Below the pieces are notes generated by a model. It did no database searches, was not told the origin of the DNA, and worked only from the letters and a program-made list of their open reading frames with translations. This document shows, piece after piece, positions 15,063 to 22,198 of a stretch of DNA of 22,198 bases. Location of the stretch: NCBI GenBank assembly GCA_963718315.1, contig CAVQZC010000002.1, forward strand, positions 1-22,198, given 5' to 3'. A program made the translations under genes and the position numbers. Source of the DNA: CAVQZC01 sp963718315 (GTDB lineage: Bacteria > Actinomycetota > Thermoleophilia > Gaiellales > JAICJC01). How positions within the stretch are numbered: position 1 is the first letter of the stretch; every line of letters begins with the position of its first letter.

Positions 15063-16648
15063 CTACATCCGGTCTGGCGCAGACACGCCGACCAGGTCGA
15101 GCGCCGTTTCGATGACGATCCGGGTCGCCTCGCAGAGGGCCAGCCGGCTGGACTGAACGGGCTCCGGCTCGCCGATCACGCGGCACTGCTTGTAGAACTG
15201 GTGGAAGGCCTTTGCCGTGTCCTGGACGTAGGTGACGACGCGATGCGGCCCCCGGAACTCGGCTGCCTCGGCGACCAGGTCGGGGAAGTCGGCCAGCGCC
15301 TTCACCAGCTCGGCCTCGGGCGGCTCGGGCACCCACGCCGGGTCGGGCCGGGCGCCGTCCGCCGCCTCGCCGGCGTTGCGCAGGATGGCCGCGATCCGGG
15401 CGTGGGCGTACTGGCAGTAGTAGACCGGGTTCTCCTGGTTCTGCTGGGTCAGCAGCTCGAGGTCGAGCTCGATGCTCTGGTCGTGTGAGCGCTGCACCAG
15501 CACGAACCGGGCGGCATCGACGCCGATGGCGTCGATCAGGTCGTCGAGCGTGACGACGCGGCCGGCCCGCTTCGACATCTTGGCGCCCTTCAGATGCACC
15601 AGCTGGTAGATCTGGACGTCGATGCGGTCGGGGTCGTAGCCGAGGGCGATCGCCGACGCCTTGAGGCGGCCGATGTACCCGTGGTGGTCGGCGCCGAGCA
15701 CGTAGACCGCGGTGTCGTAGCCCCGGTTCAGCTTGGATGCGATGTAGGCGATGTCGCCGGCGATGTATGCCGGCCGCCCGTTGGAGCGGATGATCACCCG
15801 GTCGCGATCGTCGCCCAGCTCGCTGGAGCGCAGCCAGAGCGCGCCCTCCTGCTCGAACGTGTGCCCGGTCTGCTTGAGCTGCTCGATCGACCCGCTCCAC
15901 CGATCCGTCCTCGTACAGCGACCGCTCCAGGAACCAGACGTCGATCGTGCAGCGAAACCGCGCCAGGGTGGCCCGGATCTGCTCCATCATGGCGGCCGTG
16001 CCGGCAGCCGCCCATTCCTCTGCCGACGCCTCCGGAGGCAGCCCCAGCTGGGCCGCGATCTCGGCAACGTACTCGCCCTGATAGCCGTCCTCGGGCGGCT
16101 CCTCGCCGCGGGCCCGCGCCCGCAGCGACGCGCCGAACAGCTCGATCTGGCGGCCGGCGTCGTTGAAGTAGTACTCGCGGCCGACGGTGTGGCCGGCGAA
16201 GGCGAACAGCCGCGCCAGCGAGTCCCCGTAGGCGGCGTTGCGGGCGCTGCCCACGGTCAGCGGCCCAACCGGGTTCGCGCTCACGTACTCGACCAGCACC
16301 CGCTCCGGATTCGCGGCGGCGCCGGCGCCATAGCGGCCCTCCTCGCTCAGCACCCGGCCGACCACGTGGGCGTACCAGGCGGGCGTCACCCGCAGGTTGA
16401 TGAAGCCGGGGCCGGCGACGTCGGTGGCGTCGATCCAGGGCGAGTCGAGCTGCTCGGCGATGCGCCCGGCGATGTCGCGCGGCGCCGACCGCAGCGGCTT
16501 GGCCAGCGTCAGCGCGACGGCGCGTCGCATAGTCACCGTGGGAGGGGTCGGCCGGCCGCTCGAGTCGCACCGGCGCGCCGTCGCCGCCGACGGCGCCGAC
16601 CGCATCCGCCAGCGGTTCCGCCAGCTCGCCGAGCACGCTCCCACTCAT
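15063..16648 (-). CDS. argS: Arginyl-tRNA synthetase (argS), two frame breaks
   Basis: ATG 16648 opens the N-terminal additional domain, ending in the family hallmark PSHGDYAT. The frame changes near 16525 (then VALTLAKPLRSAPRDIAGRI) and near 15895. The class I signature region reads YVSANPVGPLTVGSARNAAYGDSL, and the HIGH position is TVGS (codons 16246-16257). Further on come YIAGDIAYIASKL, VLGADHHGYIGRLKA, HLKGAKMSKRAG (the KMSKS loop) and the anticodon-binding helical domain ending LDLVGVSAPDRM. It charges tRNA-Arg using ATP in the cytosol. Total length, about 528 codons, is normal. As the gene is essential, the frame breaks are most likely sequence errors. Confidence 0.9.
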
Positions 16649-16689
16649 CGCCGGATCGTACTTTGAGCCGCGCTGGTAGGGTGGCGGGT

Positions 16690-17022
16690 ATGGACGAGGA
16701 GCCGCGCGATCGCCAGCTGAACATCCACTTCACGCCCGAGATCATGGCGGGCGTGTACGCGAACTTCGCAAACGTCAGCCACTCCGACTACGAGTTCACG
16801 ATCACCTTCGCCCGGGTCGACCACGAGGTCGAGGAGGACGAGGTTCCGGGGGTCGTCGTCGCACGGGTCAACCTGTCCGACCGGTTCATGAAGGAGCTGA
16901 TCGACGCCATGTCGGACAACTACTCCAAGTGGCGGACGCGTCAGGGGATCAAGAACCTGCCCGAGTTCGGCGCCGGCGATGACGACGAGCTCGACTCCGA
17001 GGACGACGACGACGACCTGTAG
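16690..17022 (+). CDS. DUF3467 domain protein with poly-Asp tail
   Basis: The intact gene encodes 110 residues from ATG 16690, 41 bases from the divergent argS start. The core matches DUF3467: LNIHFTPEIMAGVYANFANV, HSDYEFTITFARV, and LSDRFMKELIDAMSDNYSKW. The family is small, widespread and without a settled role. The C-terminus is extremely acidic (GDDDELDSEDDDDDL). The last 82 bases also encode, on the other strand, the serine-rich end of the M48 peptidase gene. Confidence 0.85.
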   Translation: MDEEPRDRQLNIHFTPEIMAGVYANFANVSHSDYEFTITFARVDHEVEEDEVPGVVVARVNLSDRFMKELIDAMSDNYSKWRTRQGIKNLPEFGAGDDDELDSEDDDDDL

Positions 17023-18146
17023 GCGCGGGCGACCGCGATCCGCTCCATCACCGGCGGGTGGTCGAACAGCAGCCACACCGCCCACTGCGGCGGGCTGGGG
17101 TTGGACAGGTTGGCCAGGGTCAGCCGCTTCTGCAAGGCGGCCATGCCGGCGGGGTCGCGGGTCGCCTTCAGGCCGGCCCAGTCCGCCTCCGCCTCGATCC
17201 GCCGCGAGACCAGGTTCTCGACCGGGGTGAGCGCCGCCGCCACGGTGACCACGAGGGCCAGCACCACGGGCACCGCGCGGGTGCCCAGATGCGCTCCCGG
17301 GTAGCGCCGGCACAGGCGCTCCGCCGCCCACAGCACGAACAGGATCGCGGGGACGCCGATCACCCCGAACCAGAGCACGCCCTTCAGCAAGTGGTTGCGC
17401 TGGACGTGTCCGAACTCGTGCCCGACCAGAGCCCGCAGCTCGGCCGTCGACGCGCCTGCGATGGTCGAGTCGATGGTCACCCGCTCGGTGGGGCCGAGGC
17501 CGTCGGCCATCGCGTTCTCGCCCGACCCGGTGCCGGAGCTGGTGGCGATCGTGACCGATGCGGGGTGCACGCCCATCCTCCGCTCCAGCTGCGAGACGAC
17601 CGTCCGCAGCCGCGGCGATTCGATCGAGTGCGTCGACAGCGTGATCGGGTCGACCACCACCGGCTGCAGCAGGGTCACCACCGCCACCACCCCCCACGCC
17701 GCCAGGGCAACCCCGATCCGGTGGCCGCGCCGCCAGAGCGGGAGCGCGCCCAGGTAGAGCGCGGTGACGACCACCGTCTCCAGCAGGCCGGCCTCCAGCT
17801 CGTCCAGCAGCCAGCCGGCCGGGCTGCGACCGTCGAGGCCGACGTTATGCGCGCGGATGTGGTCGACCAGTCGAGATCGGGAGGTCGGCGAAGCACGACG
17901 ATCCCCGCGACCAGCGCGACGCACCAGACCAGGCGCCGGCGTGTGGCGATCCCGCGCCAGGCCAGCAGCCAGGCGACCGCGATGGGCACCAGCAGCCCCA
18001 GCGCCGCGAGCAGGTAGGCCGGGTTGCGATACGCCTGGGCACGGTCGATCTGCGCCGCCGTGAACACGTCTCGGGCGGCGGATCGACGGGGGCGCCGGAG
18101 GCAGGTCCCAGCGCGTCAGCCACACGCCCAGCGCGGCCAGAAGCAC
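16941..18146 (-). CDS. M48-family membrane metallopeptidase, frame-broken
   Basis: The zinc motif GHEFGHVQRNH and the downstream EAEAD (third zinc ligand) identify a CAAX-protease/HtpX-type M48 peptidase. Hydrophobic helices flank the catalytic part (VLWFGVIGVPAILFVLWAA, VPVVLALVVTVAAAL), and others precede it (YLLAALGLLVPIAVAWLLAW, LETVVVTALYLGALPLW). It cuts membrane or prenylated proteins on the cytosolic side. The frame changes near 18075 and 17880. The start is uncertain: GTG 18146 is the nearest legal codon, but coding signal (RSRRLVLLAVLLAALGVWL) extends back to about 18185. The normal family end is near base 17022; this frame runs on antisense to the DUF3467 tail as SSSSSSESSSSSS before TGA at 16941. 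Confidence 0.78.
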   Translation of the reverse strand: MLLAALGVWLTRWDLPPAPPSIRRPRRVHGGADRPCPGVSQPGLPARGAGAAGAHRGRLAAGLARDRHTPAPGLVRRAGRGDRRASPTSRSRLVDHIRAHNVGLDGRSPAGWLLDELEAGLLETVVVTALYLGALPLWRRGHRIGVALAAWGVVAVVTLLQPVVVDPITLSTHSIESPRLRTVVSQLERRMGVHPASVTIATSSGTGSGENAMADGLGPTERVTIDSTIAGASTAELRALVGHEFGHVQRNHLLKGVLWFGVIGVPAILFVLWAAERLCRRYPGAHLGTRAVPVVLALVVTVAAALTPVENLVSRRIEAEADWAGLKATRDPAGMAALQKRLTLANLSNPSPPQWAVWLLFDHPPVMERIAVARAYRSSSSSSESSSSSSPAPNSGRFLIP

Positions 18147-18194
18147 GGCGAGCAGGACGAGGCGTCGCGACCGGTTCGGTATGAGTACCGGGCC

Positions 18195-18932
18195 GTGAGA
18201 GCGGCGATCATCTCCGACGTCCACAGCAATCTCGCCGCCCTCGAGACGGTGCTGTGAGGCATCGAGGCCGAGCAGGTCGACGAGCTGTGGTGCCTGGGCG
18301 ACCTGGTCGGCTACGGCGCAGACCCGGAGCGCTGCGTCGAGATCCTGATGGACCGCTGTCGACGTCACCCTTGCAGGCAACCACGATCTGGTCGTGGCAG
18401 GGTCGATCGACATGTCGCGTGTTCACCCACGACGCCGGGACGGCCGCCCGCTGGACGGCCAAGGTGATGTCGGAGACGGCGATGGAGCAGCTGAAGGCGC
18501 TGCGTTCCCTTCGGCGAGCGGAACGAGCGTCGAGCTCTACCACGCCAGCATCCGCGACCCGATCTGGGAGTACGTGGTCGACCCGGGGACGGCCGCGGCG
18601 TGTCTCGCCCTGCAGACCCACGACCTGGCGCTGATCGGCCACAGCCACGTCCCGCTGGTCTACGCCACGGCTCAGCGGCGAGATGGTGCTCGCCGGCTAC
18701 GCCGAGGAAGGCACGCTGGAGATGGTCGAGGGCACCCGCTACCTGATCAACCCGGGCTCGGTCGGCCAGCCCCGGGACGGCGACCCGCGGGCCGCCTACC
18801 TCGTGCTCGACTTCGACCGCCGAACCGCGACCTGGCGCCGGATCGGATACGACATCGCCGCCGCCCAGCAGGCGATCGTCGACGCCGGCCTGCCCGCGGT
18901 CGCTCGCGACCAGGCTCAGCGACGGCCGCTAG
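18195..18932 (+). CDS. YfcE/ApaH-type metallophosphoesterase, heavily frame-broken
   Basis: GTG 18195 begins VRAAIISDVHSNLAALETVL, with the DxH metal motif. An in-frame TGA follows (18255-18257); the same frame then continues as GIEAEQVDELWCLGDLVGYGADP (GDxxG motif). After a change near 18360 comes VTLAGNHDLVV (GNHD), then changes near 18415, 18505 and 18672. The remaining motifs are ALIGHSHVPLVY (GHxH) and GTRYLINPGSVGQPRDGDPRAAY. The probable end is TAG 18930-18932 after one more frame change. All five phosphoesterase motifs are kept in order, so the protein would be a normal cytosolic phosphodiesterase or phosphatase of about 245 residues if the errors were removed. It is also possible that the gene is decaying. 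Confidence 0.7.
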
Positions 18933-19557
18933 CTAGCTGGTCTTGCGGTTGGCGACCCGGCGGCCGCCGTATCCCTCGCGGCGCCAGCTCGGTGGCGACC
19001 ATCTCGCGCGCCTTGTAGATCCGCCACTTGACCGTGGCCAGCGTGGTCTCCAGGGCGTCGGCAATCTCGGCGTACGAGAGGCCGACGACGTCGCGCAGCA
19101 GCAGCGCCATCTTGAGGTCGAGCGTGAGCCCGCCGATGGCGCGCCAGACCGAGTCCATGTCCTCGACCGACTCGCTGGGCGCCGCCGCCAGCTGGATGTG
19201 CGCTGCGACCGACAGCTCGAGGGCCGGGCGACCGCGCCGCTCGCGTGCCCGCAGCTCGTCGACGACCCGGTGCTTGGCGACCTGGAACAGCCAGGTCGTG
19301 AACTGGCAGCGGTTGTCGAAGCCGGGGAGCGCCTGGTAGACCCGCAGGAACACCTCCTGGCACAGATCCTCGGCCAGGGCACGGTCACCCGCCAGCACCC
19401 GCACGATGTAGTTGTACAGCGGGGTCTGGTACTGCCGGACGATCAGGGCGAAGGCGCGCTCGTCGCCTCGCCGTGCGAGCCGGAGGACTGCGGGATCAGG
19501 CTGTGGGAGTGCCAACTGTGTCGGGGCGGTTACAGAGAACCGGCGAGGACTATACAC
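18916..19557 (-). CDS. ECF-type RNA polymerase sigma factor
   Basis: The intact gene encodes 213 residues with GTG 19557 as the longest supported start. Region 2 (about 30-105) shows RQYQTPLYNYIVRVL, AEDLCQEVFLRVYQAL and FTTWLFQVAKHRVVDELRAR; region 4 (about 145-198) shows LLLRDVVGLSYAEIADAL and TVKWRIYKAREM, the DNA-binding helix for the -35 element. It belongs to the RpoE-like ECF group. No anti-sigma factor gene lies next to it. It starts 40 bases after gpmI on the same strand, so it may be read through from the glycolytic operon. Its end overlaps the convergent phosphoesterase gene by about 17 bases. Confidence 0.9.
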   Translation of the reverse strand: MYSPRRFSVTAPTQLALPQPDPAVLRLARRGDERAFALIVRQYQTPLYNYIVRVLAGDRALAEDLCQEVFLRVYQALPGFDNRCQFTTWLFQVAKHRVVDELRARERRGRPALELSVAAHIQLAAAPSESVEDMDSVWRAIGGLTLDLKMALLLRDVVGLSYAEIADALETTLATVKWRIYKAREMVATELAPRGIRRPPGRQPQDQLASGRR

Positions 19558-19597
19558 CGCGCACTAGTGGCGAGCGCAAGCGTCCTCATTACGCCAT

Positions 19598-21086
19598 TCA
19601 GGCTAATAGGGTGCGGCCTGTCATCACCGGCGGCTGCGAGATCCCCATCAAATCCAGCACTGTCGGTGCGATATCCGATAGCCGGCCGCCCGATCGCAAC
19701 GCATGTGACGCTCCCACCAGGATGATTGGTACTGGATTGGTGGTGTGCGCCGTGTGCGGGCTGCCGTCGGGCTCCAGCATCTGCTCGGCGTTGCCGTGGT
19801 CGGCGGTGACGAGGCAGACGCCGCCGAGCCGCGAGAACCACCTCCACCACTCTGCCCAGGCAGGCGTCGACGGTCTCCACCGCCTCGATCACCGCCGGGA
19901 TGACGCCGGTGTGGCCGACCATGTCGGCGTTCGCGAAGTTGATCAGCCCGAACCCGTAGCCGTCGCCGATCCGGCTGCAGAACAGGTCGGCCACGCCCGC
20001 CGCGCTCATGGCCGGCTGCATAGTCGTACGTCGGCACGTCGCGCGGCGAGTCGACCAGCCTCCACTCCTCGCCGCCGCTTCGCTGCTCGCTGCCACCGTC
20101 GAAGAAGTACGTCACGTGGGGGTACTTCTCCGTCTCGGCGACGTGCAGCTGGGAGATGCCTGCAGTGGCCAGCACCGGCGCCAGCACCTCGTCCAGGCTC
20201 TCGGACGGATAGGCGACCGGAGCGTGGATGTCAGCCGCAGTACTCGGTCATCTGCACCAGGGCGGGCAGCGGCGGTTGCGGCCCGCGGTCGAAGTCGGTG
20301 AAGTCGGCGTCGATCAGGGCATGGACGATCTGGCGCATGCGGTCGGGCCTGAAGTTGAAGCAGACGACCGTGTCGCCGGCCGCCGATCCGCCCCTGCGAG
20401 GGGTCGCCGACCACCAGCGGCTCGATGAACTCGTCGGTGACGCCGCGCTCGTAGCTGGCGCGCACCGCAGCAACCGGGTCGTCGGTCTGCTGTCCGATCC
20501 CGTGCACCAGGGCGTCGTACGCCCGCTTCGTCCGGTCCCAGCGGCGATCGCGATCCATGCCGTAATAGCGGCCGACCACGGTCGCCAGATTCGGAACCTG
20601 CTCAAGGAAGCCGGCGCCTGAGGTCGGCGACACGTCGCGGCCGTCGGTGAAGGCGTGGACGTGCACCCGCTCGACCCCCTGTCGCCCTGCCATCTCGAGC
20701 AGCGCCTGGAGGTGGGCGATGTGGCTGTGCACGCCGCCGTCCGACACCAGGCCCATCAGGTGCAGCGCGTGCCCGCGCGCCTGCCGGCAGGCCGCGCCCA
20801 GCACCTCGTTCTCGAAGAACGCCCCGCTCTCGATTTCCTCGTCGATCCGTACCAGGTCCTGGCGGACGACCCGCCCAGCGCCGAGGTTGAGGTGGCCGAC
20901 CTCGCTGTTGCCCATCTGCCCTTCGGGAAGGCCGACCGCGCGACCCGAGGCACCGAGCTGGGCGTGCGGCCAGGCGTCCCACAGGCCGTCGAACACCGGC
21001 GTCTCAGCCAGGTCGACCGCGTTGCCGGGCCCGGGCGGGGCGATCCCCCACCCGTCGAGCACGATCAGGCAGACCGGCCCGTTCAC
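19598..21086 (-). CDS. gpmI: 2,3-bisphosphoglycerate-independent phosphoglycerate mutase (gpmI), four frame breaks
   Basis: GTG 21086 overlaps the tpiA stop (GTGA). The N-terminus VCLIVLDGWGIAPPGPGNAV holds the first metal ligand; GQMGNSEVGHLNLGAGRVV contains the catalytic Ser. Then come SDGGVHSHIAHL, HAFTDGRDV, and RWDRTKRAYDALV. The frame changes near 20385 (then VVCFNFRPDRMRQIV), 20235 (then HAPVAYPSESL and TEKYPHVTYFFDGG), 20025 (then NFANADMVGHTGV) and 19840 (then PHTAHTTNPVPIILV). The total, about 496 codons, is close to the normal 510. It is a manganese enzyme that interconverts 3- and 2-phosphoglycerate in glycolysis. Every signature block is present, so the breaks are probably sequencing indels. 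Confidence 0.9.
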
Positions 21087-21823
21087 GGGGCTGCCGCGAG
21101 GATGGCGGCGAACGGCTCGATGTCGAGGCTCGCGCCGCCGATCAGGCCGCCGTCGATGTCCGGCTGGGCCAGCAGCTCGGCGGCGTTCTCGGGCTTCATG
21201 CTGCCGCCGTACTGGATCCGGACGCGCTCGCCCACGGCCGCCGGGAACAGGCTGCGGATGAACGCGTGCGCCTGCTGGGCCATGTCCGGCGTCGCCGTCT
21301 TGCCGGTGCCGATCGCCCACACCGGCTCGTAGGCGACGGTGGTGGCTGCGGCGCGATCGTCGGCAAGCCCGGCGAAGGCGGTCTCGATCTGACGGCGCAG
21401 CACGGCCCCGGTCTCGCCTGCCTCCCGCTGCTCCTCGGTCTCGCCGACGGCGAGGATCACGTCCAGGCCGGCGGCGTCGGCCGCCGCCAGCTTCGCCTGC
21501 AGCGCATCGTCGGTCTCGGCGAAGTACTGGCGCCGTTCGGAGTGGCCGATCAGCACCCCGTCCACGCCCAGGTCGAGCAGCATCGCAGCCGACATCTCGC
21601 CGGTGAACGCGCCCTGCTCGAGCTGGTGCATGTTCTGGGCGAACACCTTCAGCGGGCTGCCGGCGGCTCCGGCGACCGCGGCGGCAAGATCGGTGAACGG
21701 AACGCAGACGGCAGCGTCGACGTGCTCCGGGACGCGGCCGGCCAGCTCCGCCACGAACGGTACCGCCTCTGAGGCCGTCTTGTGCATCTTCCAGTTGCCG
21801 GCCACGAACGGCCGGCGGCTCAT
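21083..21823 (-). CDS. tpiA: Triosephosphate isomerase (tpiA)
   Basis: The intact gene encodes 246 residues. ATG 21823 overlaps the pgk stop (ATGA). Catalytic residues are in place: Lys12 (GNWKMHK), His94 (IGHSERRQYF) and Glu166 (AYEPVWAIGTGK). The phosphate-binding ends IQYGGSMKPENA and GLIGGASLD are also intact. It interconverts dihydroxyacetone phosphate and glyceraldehyde 3-phosphate. It is the middle gene of the overlapping pgk-tpiA-gpmI operon. Confidence 0.97.
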   Translation of the reverse strand: MSRRPFVAGNWKMHKTASEAVPFVAELAGRVPEHVDAAVCVPFTDLAAAVAGAAGSPLKVFAQNMHQLEQGAFTGEMSAAMLLDLGVDGVLIGHSERRQYFAETDDALQAKLAAADAAGLDVILAVGETEEQREAGETGAVLRRQIETAFAGLADDRAAATTVAYEPVWAIGTGKTATPDMAQQAHAFIRSLFPAAVGERVRIQYGGSMKPENAAELLAQPDIDGGLIGGASLDIEPFAAILAAAP

Positions 21824-22198
21824 GCCGGCGCTCCCGACTCGAGCGCCGCAACGCCCGGCAGCACCTTGCCCTCGACCAGCTCCAGCGCGGCGCCGCCACC
21901 GGTCGAGACGTGCGTGATCTGGTCGGCCACGCCGGCGACGTTGACCGCAGCGACGGAGTCGCCGCCGCCGACCACCGAGGCCGCCTCCGACGCTGCAACA
22001 GCGCGCGCGACCGCAAGCGTGCCGGCGGCGAAGGGGGCCATCTCGAACACGCCCATCGGCCCGTTCCAGAAGATGGTGCGGGCGCTGTTCAGGTGCTCGG
22101 TGTAGCGGCGGACGGTGTCGGGGCCGATGTCGAGCCCCATCCATCCGTCGGGGATGGCATCCACGGCGACCACCTGCGTGGCGGCATCCTCGGCGAAG
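21820..22198 (-). CDS. pgk: Phosphoglycerate kinase (pgk), C-terminal part
   Basis: The frame enters from the right edge of the window and ends at TGA 21822-21820; about 125 residues are seen. Diagnostic blocks are IFWNGPMGVFE, VVGGGDSVAAV and HVSTGGGAALELVEGK, forming part of the nucleotide-binding C-terminal domain. It makes ATP from 1,3-bisphosphoglycerate. It is the first gene seen in the operon; upstream genes, possibly gap, lie outside. Confidence 0.96.
   Translation of the reverse strand, partial: FAEDAATQVVAVDAIPDGWMGLDIGPDTVRRYTEHLNSARTIFWNGPMGVFEMAPFAAGTLAVARAVAASEAASVVGGGDSVAAVNVAGVADQITHVSTGGGAALELVEGKVLPGVAALESGAPA

Noticed and set aside
1..22198. CRISPR array, prophage or insertion sequence
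   Set aside because: No regularly spaced repeats, transposase, integrase or phage structural gene was found on either strand.

Overview
The window is GC-rich (roughly 65 percent by eye) and carries only chromosomal-type genes. It has tightly packed operons with many ATGA/GTGA stop-start overlaps, GTG starts, an F420/NADP-oxidoreductase-like gene, a DUF3467 protein and a pgk-tpiA-gpmI operon. This fits a deep-branching Actinomycetota (Thermoleophilia/Gaiellales-like) draft or metagenome contig. That placement is inference from gene content and style, not a phylogeny. No phage genes, insertion sequences or CRISPR arrays were seen. Many genes, including essential ones (argS, gpmI), are broken by single-base frame changes while the protein signal continues in the next frame. 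The simplest explanation is uncorrected indel errors in the assembly, so most broken genes are annotated as one gene with stated frame breaks.

Layout. 1-195: C-terminal end of a GNAT acetyltransferase. 119-1864 (minus): a Nif11-like small protein translationally coupled to a large enzyme that joins a sulfotransferase-like domain to an aspartyl/asparaginyl beta-hydroxylase domain; this is the most unusual locus here. 2028-4650: a divergent LCP-like membrane protein, a small lipoprotein and a secreted D-Ala-D-Ala carboxypeptidase. 4737-6549: an OmpR-type response regulator and sensor kinase, divergent from the carboxypeptidase, so an envelope-sensing role is plausible. 6546-8327: a DUF6159-like membrane protein and an anchored unknown protein. 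8411-8483: tRNA-Gly(CCC). 8636-10008: a secreted metallophosphoesterase coupled to a small membrane protein.

10009-12500 is the most disordered stretch. It holds a second copy of the leader of the F420/NADP-like gene, a copy of the 5' half of tRNA-Gly lying inside a signal-peptide gene, the F420/NADP-like gene itself with a perfect hairpin behind it, and an unknown secreted protein. 12493-16648 (minus) is a run argS, zinc-ribbon protein, two-helix membrane-anchored protein, EamA transporter. 16690-18932 holds a DUF3467 protein, an M48 membrane metallopeptidase and a YfcE/ApaH-type phosphoesterase. 18916-22198 (minus) is pgk (partial), tpiA, gpmI and an ECF sigma factor, in that transcription order.
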